Assembly (NCBI GenBank): GCA_934463165.1
Contig: CAKSJG010000006.1
Span: forward strand, 37,804 to 101,803
DNA: 64,000 nucleotides
Reading direction: 5' to 3'
DNA from: an uncultured Clostridia bacterium
GTDB taxonomy: Bacteria > Bacillota > Clostridia > UMGS1810
The notes beneath the pieces were generated by a model. It had not been told where the DNA came from. It saw only the letters and a program-made list of their open reading frames with translations, and ran no database searches. Each line of letters begins with the position of its first letter. The stretch's first letter is position 1. Below, one piece after another: positions 25,892-34,833 of the stretch. The position numbers and the translations under genes were made by a program.

Positions 25892-26737
25892 ATGTTATTT
25901 TGTGATATAAACCCGTTTATCCGTTATGCAAAAATAATAAAATATAAATCCGACAACAACCCGGTTTATGCGCGTGACTGCAGAATATTTTATATTATTG
26001 ACGGCAGTGCGAAAGTTGTTTGCAAAACGGGAGAATTTAATCTTGGTAAAAACTGCGTCTTTTTCTGTCCGACCGGAAAAATGTATAATATAATCAGCGA
26101 GGGATTGAAATCCGTATCTGTAAATTTTGATCTTACAACCGAAAACTGCAGGCATACGGAAAGTTATTCACCGATAAAATACGACGAGGGTGAAAATACG
26201 GAAAAATATGCATCCGAAAAAATTACAAATCCCGAATTTCTAAATGATTTTTATTGCCTGAAAAACGGCTATGAATTTTACGGAAGTCTTATATCGATTA
26301 TTGACGATTTTGAAAAAAAGGAACTCCTATACCGCGAGCTGACATCAGCTGTCTTAAAGAAAATACTGGTGCGGATGTATAAAGCAAGTATACAAACTCC
26401 CGGCGGAAGCACGGATACCGTATCTAAAATTATTGAAATAATAACCAATAATTACGAAAAAAAAATAAGCCTGAATGATATAGCTGCAAACTTCGGATAT
26501 CATGAATATCATCTTAACCGAATATTTGCAAAAATAACGGGAACATCAATATACAATTATCTGCAGTCCGTTCGGATTGAGCAGGCAAAAAAGCTGCTTA
26601 TAAATACCAATTTAACCAATTTTGAAATAGCCGAAAAAGTCGGCATCAACAGTGCGGCTCATTTTTCGGCATATTTCAAAAAGGCTACAGGCATTACGCC
26701 AAAGAAATACAGAGAAAACTATAAGAACATGATTTAA
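25892..26737 (+). CDS. AraC-family regulator divergent from the QueG-like cluster
   Basis: 281 residues; ATG 6 bases after GGAGG. The N-terminal half looks like an AraC-type sensor (GSAKVVCKTGEFNLGKNCVF, CPTGKMYNI). The C-terminal 100 residues carry two HTH units: ISLNDIAANFGYHEYHLNRI and NFEIAEKVGINSAAHFSAYF, ending in TGITPKKYREN. Its position divergent from the U32-like gene makes it the likely regulator of that operon (inference). Its stop overlaps the uxaC stop by 4 bp in convergent orientation, so no terminator separates the two transcripts. Confidence 0.83.
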   Translation: MLFCDINPFIRYAKIIKYKSDNNPVYARDCRIFYIIDGSAKVVCKTGEFNLGKNCVFFCPTGKMYNIISEGLKSVSVNFDLTTENCRHTESYSPIKYDEGENTEKYASEKITNPEFLNDFYCLKNGYEFYGSLISIIDDFEKKELLYRELTSAVLKKILVRMYKASIQTPGGSTDTVSKIIEIITNNYEKKISLNDIAANFGYHEYHLNRIFAKITGTSIYNYLQSVRIEQAKKLLINTNLTNFEIAEKVGINSAAHFSAYFKKATGITPKKYRENYKNMI

Positions 26738-28098
26738 AATTCAAAATAGTTTTTTGCATTTTTATAACAAATACCTTCAACAATTTCTTTGAGGTATTTA
26801 TCATTATTCGGATATTCTCCGCTGTCTGCAAGTTCGCCGATAAAATCACAGAGGATTCTGCGGAAATATTCATGACGCGGATATGATACAAAGCTTCTTG
26901 AATCCGTGAGCATTCCGACAAATCCGCCGAGCATGCCGAGGTTTCCGAGTGCTTTTAACTGCTGTATCATTCCGTCTTTGTTGTCATTAAACCACCAGCC
27001 CGAGCCAAACTGTAATTTGCAAAAATACGGAGCTTTTTGGAAGTTGCCTATCATTGTTCCGAGAACATAATTGTCCTTAGGATTAAGGTTATAAAGTATG
27101 GTTTTCGGAAGCGCGTCTTCTTTTTCGAGAGAATCAAGGAAACGCGAAAGTTTTTCCGCAACGCAGACGTCATTTATGGAATCAAAGCCCGTATCGGCAC
27201 CGAGTTTATCAAACATAACGGTATTGTTGTTTCTCAGTGCGCCCATGTGAATCTGCATTGTCCAACCGAGGCGTGAATACTCTTTTGCACAGTGGCGGAT
27301 AACGGCAGTTTTGTATATCTCCGCTTCACCGTCCGACACTTCGGCGCCGTTTAGCTTTTTTTCAAATATCTTTGCGGCATCACCCTCCGCATACGGTGTG
27401 TAATCAACGCCGTGATCCGCAAGTCTGCATCCGTTTTCATTAAAATATTCTATTCTTGATGTGAGCCATACAAGAAGATCTTCAAAGCTTTTTATGCCTA
27501 CGGATGCAATATAGCCGTCAAATGCAGCTTTATTTATTTCAACACATTTATCGGGTCTGAATGTGGGGAGAACCTTTGTTTCAAAATTATCATCTTTCAA
27601 TTTTTTATGATATCGCAGGTCATCGGCAGGGTCATCCGTTGTGCAGAGCGCTTCAACATTTGATCTTCTTATAAGATTCTTTGCTGAAAAACTGTCTTGC
27701 TTCAGCATTTCATTGCATTTATCCCATATCATTTTGCAGCTGTCGGAATCAAGAGTTTCGTCTATATCAAAATATCTTTTAAGCTCAAGATGCGTCCAGT
27801 GATAGAGAGGGTTGCCAATCAGAAGAGGCATTGCGGCTGCAAACTTCTTGAATTTTTCATAGTCATCTGCGCTGCCCGTTATGAGGTCCTCACCGATACC
27901 TGCGGTGCGCATCTGTCTCCATTTGTAGTGATCACCGCCGAGGAATAAATTGTAAGCGTTTTTAAACTTAACATCATCAGCAATCATCTGTGGGCTCAAA
28001 TGGCAATGATAATCGATTATCGGAAGCTTCTTGGCATAGCCGTAAAGCCTTTTTGCCGTGTCACCTCTCAGCAAAAAATTTTCGTTAATAAAACTCAT
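26734..28098 (-). CDS. uxaC: Uronate isomerase
   Basis: 454 residues of the UxaC/glucuronate isomerase family (amidohydrolase fold), which interconverts D-galacturonate and D-tagaturonate and D-glucuronate and D-fructuronate. The metal site begins with DYHCHLSPQMIADD near residue 29; RSNVEALCTTDDP, MQIHMGALRNNN and GMLTDSRSF are family blocks. The length is close to the usual 460-470. It is last gene of the galacturonate operon, coupled to uxaA by a 4-bp overlap. Cytoplasmic. Confidence 0.93.
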   Translation of the reverse strand: MSFINENFLLRGDTAKRLYGYAKKLPIIDYHCHLSPQMIADDVKFKNAYNLFLGGDHYKWRQMRTAGIGEDLITGSADDYEKFKKFAAAMPLLIGNPLYHWTHLELKRYFDIDETLDSDSCKMIWDKCNEMLKQDSFSAKNLIRRSNVEALCTTDDPADDLRYHKKLKDDNFETKVLPTFRPDKCVEINKAAFDGYIASVGIKSFEDLLVWLTSRIEYFNENGCRLADHGVDYTPYAEGDAAKIFEKKLNGAEVSDGEAEIYKTAVIRHCAKEYSRLGWTMQIHMGALRNNNTVMFDKLGADTGFDSINDVCVAEKLSRFLDSLEKEDALPKTILYNLNPKDNYVLGTMIGNFQKAPYFCKLQFGSGWWFNDNKDGMIQQLKALGNLGMLGGFVGMLTDSRSFVSYPRHEYFRRILCDFIGELADSGEYPNNDKYLKEIVEGICYKNAKNYFEF

Positions 28099-29489
28099 AG
28101 TGTAACACCATCCTTAAATATTGATATTTCTCTGTAACCGTTGACTTCATTTAAACACTTCTTTCCCGATGCAACATCTCTGACAAGTATGTAGAGCTCA
28201 TCACAGACCGAATCCGCGTCAGCATCCGGATTAAGGACTCTTCCGGCATCAAAATCAATCCAATTCTTCTTTTTTTCGGCAAGCGGAGAGTTTGTCGAAA
28301 TTTTAACCGTCGGAACAGGGCCGCCGAAAGGGGTTCCCCTGCCGGTTGTAAAAAGAATCAGATTTGCTCCCGAGCATGCAAGGTTTGTAACTGCAACGAG
28401 ATCGTTTCCCGGACCGTTTAAAAGAGAAAGTCCGCACTTCGATACGGTATCGCCGTATGTTAAAACATCGGTTACTTCACTCTTTCCGCCTTTTTGAACA
28501 CAGCCGAGGGATTTTTCTTCAAGCGTCGTAATGCCGCCTGCCTTATTTCCGGGTGACGGATTTTCGTATATGGGCTGTCCGTGTGAAATAAAGTATTCTT
28601 TATAATTATTAATCATTTTTACCGATTTGTCAAATGTTTTTTTGTCAACACATCTTTTCATCAGTATTTCTTCAGCTCCGAACATCTCTGGAACTTCGGA
28701 CAAAACACATGACGCACCAAAAGATACCAGCTTATCACACAGCCGTCCGACAAGAGGATTTGCGGTTATTCCGCTGTATCCGTCGCTTCCGCCGCATTTT
28801 AACCCCACGGTAAGCTTGGATATCGGCACAGGTACACGAACATCGCCCGAGGCAAGGTTTTTTAATTCTTCGACTATTTTAACACCCTCGGAAATTTCGT
28901 CCGTGCTGTCCTGCGAATTTAAAAATCTTACTCTGTCTTTATCATATGAGCCCAATGCTTTTTTAAACAGATCAATATTGTTATTCTCGCAGCCGAGACC
29001 GAGAACCAGAACCCCTCCGGCGTTCGGATGCTTAACAAGTGCAGATAAAACCTTTTGCGTTACATCGAGATCATCGCCGAGCTGTGAGCAGCCGAAAGGA
29101 TGCGGAAAATTTAACGCTCCTGTTTTGCCTGCAATAATTTCGGCGGTTTTATTTATGCATCCGACAGTGTTGATTATCCAGATATCGTTTCTTATTCCTG
29201 CCCTGCCGTCTTTTCTGATATAACCCATGAATGTATCGTCGCAGTGAATTTTTTTTATACATCCGCCGTCGGGTTTATATTCATAGCTGCTTATATCCGC
29301 CAAATTGGTTTTGAGGTTATGAGAATGAACATGCTCGTCTTTTTTGATATCGCACACAGCATGCCCAATGGGGAAGCCGTATTTTATGATATTTTCTCCG
29401 CGCGATATGCCGCACCGGGCATATTTATGACCGTTTTCCAGATTTATATATACGTTATCGTTATTGTTAATTACATATTTTCCGTCCAA
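28095..29489 (-). CDS. uxaA: Altronate dehydratase
   Basis: About 464 residues of the UxaA/GarD dehydratase family, which turns D-altronate into 2-keto-3-deoxygluconate. A SAF-type N-terminal domain (EHVHSHNLKTN) is followed by the catalytic region with FPHPFGCSQLGDD, VLGLGCENNN, GLKCGGSDGYSGITANPLVG and LACSGANLILFTTGRGTPFG. I prefer the TTG at 29489, 12 bases after AAGGAG; a GTG at 29531 would extend it but overlaps uxaB by 65 bp with no good SD. With the TTG the overlap is 23 bp. Couples to uxaC downstream. Confidence 0.92.
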   Translation of the reverse strand: MDGKYVINNNDNVYINLENGHKYARCGISRGENIIKYGFPIGHAVCDIKKDEHVHSHNLKTNLADISSYEYKPDGGCIKKIHCDDTFMGYIRKDGRAGIRNDIWIINTVGCINKTAEIIAGKTGALNFPHPFGCSQLGDDLDVTQKVLSALVKHPNAGGVLVLGLGCENNNIDLFKKALGSYDKDRVRFLNSQDSTDEISEGVKIVEELKNLASGDVRVPVPISKLTVGLKCGGSDGYSGITANPLVGRLCDKLVSFGASCVLSEVPEMFGAEEILMKRCVDKKTFDKSVKMINNYKEYFISHGQPIYENPSPGNKAGGITTLEEKSLGCVQKGGKSEVTDVLTYGDTVSKCGLSLLNGPGNDLVAVTNLACSGANLILFTTGRGTPFGGPVPTVKISTNSPLAEKKKNWIDFDAGRVLNPDADADSVCDELYILVRDVASGKKCLNEVNGYREISIFKDGVTL

Positions 29490-30783
29490 TATTTTTTTCA
29501 ACTCCTTCCGAAAGAAAGCTAAGATCCTCACCCCAAATATCGGAATTTGCCAGAATTTCCGATACGGATGATTTCTTCATAAATTCGGTTATGTCGGGTG
29601 AATCGTTTGTTTTGTCGGTTTTGTAAAATTCTATGAGCTTTGCAAAAGAGAACAGCAGCTTCTCCGGCATTTTATTGAATCTTTTTATGTATTCAAGAAT
29701 TGACGGGAGCACGCGCACTTTGAATTTGCTTACGGAATTCAGAGCAATTGATGAACAATAATGTTTAATATAAGGATTACTGAATCTTTCAAAAACATCA
29801 TCGGCATAAGATACGAGCTCTTCTTCGGGGAGGTCAAGAGTCGGGATTATCTCATCATATACCGCAGATTTTACAAATGATGAAACAGTATCGTTCTTCA
29901 TGCATTCGCCGACGGTTTCAACACCGCTGAGCAGTGCATACGGTATCATGGATGTATGCGCTCCGTTTAAAATTCTTACCTTTCTTGTTCTGTATTTTTC
30001 AAGATTATCTGTTATTATTATATTAAGACCCGATTTGTCAAACGGTATTTCATTCAACACGGATTTCGGCCCTTCTATTACCCACAAATGAAAAAGCTCG
30101 CAGGTATCTGCCATATTATCTTCAAAATCGAAGTCAAACTTTTCATCTTTCGGATAACCTGTTACGATTCTGTCAACAAGAGTGCTGCAGAAAATATTTT
30201 CATTTTCAACCCAGTTTTTAAATTCTTCACCGAGATTCCAGTCATCAGCAATGCGAAGAATTATTTTTTTAAGCGTTTCTCCGTTTCTGTCTATAAGTTC
30301 GCACGGAAGAAAAATAAAACCCGGAAGTGACAGTTTGTATCTTTCATACAAAAGTGCGGCAACCTTTGCCGGGAATGATTTTTGCGGTGCGTCGGATATT
30401 TTATCCGAAGGATTATATGATATTCCCGATTCCGTTGTGTTTGATATAACAAACCTTATATCGGGATTTTTTGCAAGTGCAAGATATTCATCATAATCCT
30501 TATAAGGATTGACGGTTCTTGAAATTACATCTATTGTTTTTTGTATTTCGGTCGGCTCACCGCTTTTCAGACCGCGCATTACAAGGTTATATACGCAATC
30601 CTGCTTTTCAAGCATATCGCACATGCCCTGCTCTATCGGCTGGACAACCGCAACGCTTGCGTCAAAATCTGTTTTTTCGTCAATTGTCTGAATTATCCAG
30701 TCGGCAAATCCTCTCAAAAAATTACCCTCACCGAACTGTATTATTTTTTCGGGTCTGTTTATTTTATTATATTTCACAATCAA
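29467..30783 (-). CDS. uxaB: Tagaturonate reductase
   Basis: 438 residues of the polyol/mannitol dehydrogenase family; UxaB reduces D-tagaturonate to D-altronate with NADH. A nucleotide-binding start (IIQFGEGNFLRGFADWII near residue 15), FVISNTTESGISY near residue 110, a middle NGAHTSMIP motif with catalytic His near 270, and a helical C-terminal domain (FERFSNPYIKHYCSSIALNS). The length and motif order agree with UxaB rather than the fructuronate reductase UxuB. It lies 14 bp after the GH4 gene and overlaps uxaA. Confidence 0.9.
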   Translation of the reverse strand: MIVKYNKINRPEKIIQFGEGNFLRGFADWIIQTIDEKTDFDASVAVVQPIEQGMCDMLEKQDCVYNLVMRGLKSGEPTEIQKTIDVISRTVNPYKDYDEYLALAKNPDIRFVISNTTESGISYNPSDKISDAPQKSFPAKVAALLYERYKLSLPGFIFLPCELIDRNGETLKKIILRIADDWNLGEEFKNWVENENIFCSTLVDRIVTGYPKDEKFDFDFEDNMADTCELFHLWVIEGPKSVLNEIPFDKSGLNIIITDNLEKYRTRKVRILNGAHTSMIPYALLSGVETVGECMKNDTVSSFVKSAVYDEIIPTLDLPEEELVSYADDVFERFSNPYIKHYCSSIALNSVSKFKVRVLPSILEYIKRFNKMPEKLLFSFAKLIEFYKTDKTNDSPDITEFMKKSSVSEILANSDIWGEDLSFLSEGVEKNIGRKICN

Positions 30784-30797
30784 TCATCCTTTTAATA

Positions 30798-32186
30798 TTA
30801 TTTGTACATTGTTAAATATTTCGAAGTGTTGGCTGTCATTTCGTCAAACAGCTTTTTTGAGTCATCGATTGAGCATGTAACGAGCGGATCTGCAGCAAAG
30901 GCAGCAAAGGCTTTATCAAGGCTTCTTGACGATACGGCATCCAGAACGGCAAGCTGCTCAAAAGATATTCTGCTGACAAGCTGACCTGCAAGAGGCGGAA
31001 GCTTGCCGGAATTTACGGGCAAAACAGAATCTGACGAGAAAACGGCGTTAGTCTCTACAACTGCACCGAGCGGCAGATTTTCAACCTGACCGACATTGGG
31101 AACATTAACGTTTGTTACAAAGCTGTGCAGACCGAGGAGGGCTCTCATCTGATTTACACCGTCTTCGCCTGTTTCTTTTATCACAGGGGTTTCTTCACCG
31201 CTGACGAGTCTTGCGGATTTTGCAAGGCGATCCTTAAGGTCTTTTTTTCTCCATGCAACAGTTGTAAGCCCGAAATGCATTTCGCGTACTCTTTCCTCGC
31301 TTGCAAGATACCACTTGCCCGGGCAGAATTCGGCAAGGTGTCTGTCGCCTGCTGCGCCGATGCAGCCGGTACGCAAAAACAGATCCATTTTAACCTTTTC
31401 CTCCGACGAAAAAGAACTGTTCATCCAGTTGCTGTCACTCTGTTTCATCCAGCCTTTTTCGGCATATTCATCACAAAATTCTTTGTATATGGGATACAAA
31501 TCATGATTTTTATACATTGCTTTGGTGATCCATGTGAAATGGTTTACACCCAAAACATTTATTTTTATGTCGTCTTTTGTAACGCCGGTTACTCCAAGCT
31601 TATTTTCAACAACATTCGCAAGGAACTTTTGTGTGCCGAAAACCTCATGACAGCATCCGAATGCTTTTATTTCAGGGAATGTTTTGTAAAGCTGTGCCAC
31701 GCAAAGGGTCATCGGGTTTGTATAGTTAATAACCCATGCATCCGGGCAATTTTTCTTGATTCCGTTTGCAAATTCTTCAAACATCGGGAGCGTTCTGAGA
31801 GCTCTTACAATTCCTCCCGGGCCGGAGGTGTCACCTACGGACTGATAAATACCGTATTTCTCCGGAGCATGAACATCGGATTCCATTTCGTCAAATGTTC
31901 CGGGCAGGATTGAAATAACAACAAAATCGGCACCCTTAAGCGCATCATCCATATTTTCCGAAGCGTAATATTTCCACTCGGATTTTGCGCCTTCCGCACT
32001 GTTAAATTTGTTTCCTATAATTTCGTTATGTTTTGCAGCCTCCATGTCTATATCATAAAGGTAAACACTGCCCGACATATCATCCGTTTGAACAAGGTCG
32101 CTCATAAGCCCCCATGCCCAGCCTCGCGAACCGCCGCCTATATAGGCAATTTTAACTTCATATGCTTTACCGTCAATGATTTTCAT
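30798..32186 (-). CDS. lplD: GH4 alpha-galacturonidase, CHEV type
   Basis: About 462 residues of glycoside hydrolase family 4, which needs NAD and a divalent metal. An N-terminal Rossmann segment (KIAYIGGGSRGWAWGLMSDL), the metal-site NYTNPMT, then CCHEVFG and GVNHFTW. In GH4 the residues after the Cys-His pair mark substrate class; CHEV is the signature of alpha-galacturonidases. I take ATG 32186, 9 bases after GAGAGGA. It is first in an operon with uxaB, uxaA and uxaC, which agrees: it would release galacturonate from imported oligogalacturonides. An alpha-glucosidase or galactosidase is less likely. Confidence 0.88.
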   Translation of the reverse strand: MKIIDGKAYEVKIAYIGGGSRGWAWGLMSDLVQTDDMSGSVYLYDIDMEAAKHNEIIGNKFNSAEGAKSEWKYYASENMDDALKGADFVVISILPGTFDEMESDVHAPEKYGIYQSVGDTSGPGGIVRALRTLPMFEEFANGIKKNCPDAWVINYTNPMTLCVAQLYKTFPEIKAFGCCHEVFGTQKFLANVVENKLGVTGVTKDDIKINVLGVNHFTWITKAMYKNHDLYPIYKEFCDEYAEKGWMKQSDSNWMNSSFSSEEKVKMDLFLRTGCIGAAGDRHLAEFCPGKWYLASEERVREMHFGLTTVAWRKKDLKDRLAKSARLVSGEETPVIKETGEDGVNQMRALLGLHSFVTNVNVPNVGQVENLPLGAVVETNAVFSSDSVLPVNSGKLPPLAGQLVSRISFEQLAVLDAVSSRSLDKAFAAFAADPLVTCSIDDSKKLFDEMTANTSKYLTMYK

Positions 32187-32236
32187 GTGTTTCATTCCTC
32201 TCATATATAATTATAAGCAAATTTTACGTCAAAAAA

Positions 32237-32265
32237 TTTATATTTACCTTTGTTTTTTTGCTCAA
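32237..32265 (-). promoter_or_regulatory. Probable promoter of the lplD-uxaBAC operon
   Basis: On the minus strand: TTGAGC (32265-32260), 17-bp spacer, TATAAA (32242-32237), about 45 bp before the lplD start. Confidence 0.5.
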
Positions 32266-32394
32266 TAATTACAAAAACAAGAAATTTTTGTTGCATTTGT
32301 GTATTTAATAATATATAATAAAGAATAATTTAATGCGTAATTCGGAATTATGTTCCTTGCGTTTAACAATATTATTTTGTTTAATTCATGCAGC

Positions 32395-32428
32395 GGAACG
32401 GTGTGGGCAACGCTGCCTACACCGTTCC
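32395..32428. repeat. Palindromic intergenic repeat, GGAACGGTGT type
   Basis: Arms GGAACGGTGTGGGCA and TGCCTACACCGTTCC (one G-U) with a 4-nt centre. Related copies are at 60815-60834 and 60949-60970. Confidence 0.65.
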
Positions 32429-32492
32429 ACATGTGCATTATAAACACCATACTTAGTATTATACAAGAAATGTATATGCCCGAAAAATACGT

Positions 32493-32514
32493 GCAGATAA
32501 TATCTGCCCCTACG
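32493..32514. repeat. Palindromic intergenic repeat, GCAGATAATATCTGC type
   Basis: 22 bp (GCAGATAATATCTGCCCCTACG) identical to 60629-60650. Confidence 0.7.
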
Positions 32515-32602
32515 GCGGTAATTAACAATGTATAGCTGATTTTATAAATTAATGCGGATTTAACAATTTGAAATTATGAAATAACACAGGTGGTGATCAA
32601 GC

Positions 32603-33448
32603 ATGCCGAAAACAGTAAACGATTTGCAGGGCGGCTTTGACCTGACATACGGAGCAAGGCGGCACGGCAAGCAGTCGAGCGTGACAAGCCATATTCACAA
32701 TTATTTCGAAATATATTACCTGATAAAAGGAAAGGCAAGGTATTTTGTAAATAATGAATTCATTGACCTTGAACACGGAGATATAATAATAGTAAAGCAA
32801 GGGCTTCTTCACAAAACAATTTATGATTTGAAAAACCCATGTGAAAGACTTCTGATTTGTTTTGATTTAAGTTTTGTCGGCGAAAAAATATATGAAATTG
32901 CATGCGGAATACAATCGATAAAAATTTCAACGATTTCTCCCGTTATGCATCAAAGAGCCGAAAATCTGATTCTCGGAATGAAGCAGGAATTTGAATCGGA
33001 CGAAAAAAACAAGAATGACATGCTGAGGCTTATGCTGAGTGAGCTTATTGTTTTGTTTTCAAGAAACAAAAATAAAATTACCGACAAGCAGCTTTCAGAC
33101 AACGAAATAATGATTCAGGACGCCGCCAAATATATATCGGACAGATACAGCGACAATTTAAATCTTGATGATATCTCAAAAAAATATGCGGTGAGTGCAT
33201 GCCATTTTTCGAGACTGTTTAAAAAATACACGGGATTCGGCGTAACCGATTATATAACCGAGGTAAGAATATCAAAAGCCGAAGAGCTGCTCAAAAATAC
33301 GGAACTTAAAATAACCGAAATAGCATCTGACTGCGGATACAATGACAGCAATTATTTTGCGTCTGTTTTTAAACGAAAAAAAGGCATGACGCCGCACATG
33401 TTTTCAGGAATATATAAAAAAAGAAAAGGGAGCGAACATTATGTTTAG
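32603..33448 (+). CDS. AraC-family regulator of the galacturonate operon (probable)
   Basis: 281 residues. A cupin sensor at the N terminus (SSVTSHIHNYFEIYYLIKGK, then EHGDIIIVKQGLLHKT) and two HTH units at the C terminus: LNLDDISKKYAVSACHFSRL and TEIASDCGYNDSNYFASVF, followed by KGMTPHMFSG. It is divergent from lplD-uxaBAC with a 415-bp gap, so it is the likely local regulator, responding to galacturonate or an intermediate (inference). The 3' end overlaps the GNAT gene by 8 bp, which couples the two. Confidence 0.84.
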   Translation: MPKTVNDLQGGFDLTYGARRHGKQSSVTSHIHNYFEIYYLIKGKARYFVNNEFIDLEHGDIIIVKQGLLHKTIYDLKNPCERLLICFDLSFVGEKIYEIACGIQSIKISTISPVMHQRAENLILGMKQEFESDEKNKNDMLRLMLSELIVLFSRNKNKITDKQLSDNEIMIQDAAKYISDRYSDNLNLDDISKKYAVSACHFSRLFKKYTGFGVTDYITEVRISKAEELLKNTELKITEIASDCGYNDSNYFASVFKRKKGMTPHMFSGIYKKRKGSEHYV

Positions 33449-33962
33449 AAAAGCAGAAGAAAAAGATATTGCGGATATCGAAAAAATTTATGATGAAATC
33501 ATATCAAAAGAAGAATCGGAAGGCATAATGACCGGATGGAAAAGAGGTATTTACCCGACAAGAGCAACCGCCGAAAGTGCTCTCAAAAAAGATGAGCTTT
33601 ACGTTTGCGAAAAAGACGGAAAGGTGCTCGGTACCGGAATTTTTAACCACAATCAAGTTGATGAATACAAATTCGGAAACTGGAAAATACCTGCCGAGGA
33701 TAGCGAAATTTTGGTTCTTCATACATTGGTAATATCACCGAAAGCAAGCGGTAAAGGACTGGGTAAAAAATTCATTGATTTTTATAATCGGCTTGCCAAA
33801 GAAAGAAACTGCAAATCATTGAGAATAGACACCAATGAAAATAATACGGCCGCAAGAAAATTTTATACAAAGCTCGGTTTTTCCGAAGTCGGAATTGCGC
33901 CGTGCAATTTTAACGGACTAAACGGCATAAACCTTGTTTTATTGGAAAGAGAAGTTATTTAA
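33441..33962 (+). CDS. GNAT-family N-acetyltransferase
   Basis: 173 residues with the acetyl-CoA-binding core: EILVLHTLVISPKASGKGLG (motif A, with the R/Q-x-x-G-x-G/A-like loop near residue 110), and a final beta strand region SLRIDTNENNTAARKFYTKL that is typical for GNAT enzymes acting on small molecules or peptide ends. The acceptor cannot be read. It is co-transcribed with the AraC gene; followed by a bidirectional terminator. Confidence 0.85.
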   Translation: MFRKAEEKDIADIEKIYDEIISKEESEGIMTGWKRGIYPTRATAESALKKDELYVCEKDGKVLGTGIFNHNQVDEYKFGNWKIPAEDSEILVLHTLVISPKASGKGLGKKFIDFYNRLAKERNCKSLRIDTNENNTAARKFYTKLGFSEVGIAPCNFNGLNGINLVLLEREVI

Positions 33963-33983
33963 GCTTATTTATTTAAAATTTTT

Positions 33984-34024
33984 AAAACAGTCATAACCGA
34001 TTTTATACGGCTATGACTGTTTTT
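33984..34024. terminator. Bidirectional terminator
   Basis: Stem of about 12 bp plus 3 more inside (AAAACAGTCATA at 33984-33995 with TATGACTGTTTT at 34012-34024), A-run left and T-run right. It separates the convergent GNAT and isomerase genes. Confidence 0.85.
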
Positions 34025-34037
34025 GGCTTAATAAAAA

Positions 34038-34808
34038 TTATTTGAGATTTTTAAGATAATTTATACTCTTTTTTGCTGCTGCAAAGCAGTTGGGATCCCA
34101 GTTTGCATCCTGCTCGACAACAAGATGCTTAATACCGCACTTATCCGCTGTTTCAATAATCTTTTTCCAATCCATATTTCCGTTTCCGATTTCGGTTATG
34201 GAAGGCTCGCATCCGAATGTTGTGCCGATAACGCGCATATCTTTAAGATGAAGTATATCTATTCTGCCCGAAAGTCTCTCAATGTATGAGCAAACGTCTC
34301 CGCCGGCATGCTGAACCCAATATGTATCGAGAACAAATGAAGTGTTATCCTTATCAAGCTCTTCTATAAGCATGTCCATTGTTGTTTTTCCGTTTTCCCA
34401 TTTTGAAAATTCATGAGAATGATTATGATATGTGAATTTCATGCCGTTTTCCCCGGCTTTTTTTGCAATAATATTTGCCTGTTCTATGAATTTTTTTACA
34501 TCGTCAAGTGATCCGTAACCTCTGCCGCCAATACCCATGTTGGTTGTGCCCAAAAGCTTGTGATTTTCAAGAGACTGATTAAAATCATCAACCATCATAT
34601 CATAATTATCATGTGTTCCGACAATTTCGATACCTGCCTCTTTTGCAAGCTCGCCGAAACGCTTATACGGAATTCTGCAGCCAGCCGTCTGCGCTTCGTC
34701 ATAACCCATCTTTTTAAGCTTTGCAAAAGTTTCGGCAATGTCTTCTTCAGTGGTCATAAAATCCCTGACCGTGTAGAGCTGTATGCCCCATTTTCTGTTT
34801 TCTTTCAT
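34038..34808 (-). CDS. Sugar phosphate isomerase/epimerase-like TIM-barrel protein
   Basis: 256 residues of the xylose-isomerase-like barrel family. Visible blocks: WGIQLYTVRDF at the start, KKMGYDEAQTAGC, FTYHNHSHEF (metal His/Glu region near residue 125), LDTYWVQHAGGD, HLKDM near residue 195 and KHLVVEQDANWDP near the end, giving the usual Glu/Asp/His/Glu metal set. The substrate is unknown; members act on keto-sugars or inositol derivatives. It starts 25 bp after prfB and is probably co-transcribed with secA-prfB. Confidence 0.8.
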   Translation of the reverse strand: MKENRKWGIQLYTVRDFMTTEEDIAETFAKLKKMGYDEAQTAGCRIPYKRFGELAKEAGIEIVGTHDNYDMMVDDFNQSLENHKLLGTTNMGIGGRGYGSLDDVKKFIEQANIIAKKAGENGMKFTYHNHSHEFSKWENGKTTMDMLIEELDKDNTSFVLDTYWVQHAGGDVCSYIERLSGRIDILHLKDMRVIGTTFGCEPSITEIGNGNMDWKKIIETADKCGIKHLVVEQDANWDPNCFAAAKKSINYLKNLK

Positions 34809-34833
34809 TTTTAATCACCTTTAGTTTTTAATA

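Larger units (their letters stand above)
32187..32602. other. Intergenic region between galacturonate operon and AraC gene
   Basis: Holds a leftward promoter for the uxa operon and two palindromic repeats of a family seen again at 60.6-61.0 kb and 63.9 kb. I see no further gene; a clear rightward promoter for the AraC gene was not found. Confidence 0.5.

Noticed and set aside
29489..29531. GTG 29531 as the uxaA start
   Set aside because: It would overlap uxaB by 65 bp and lacks a spaced SD; TTG 29489 has AAGGAG 12 bases upstream.
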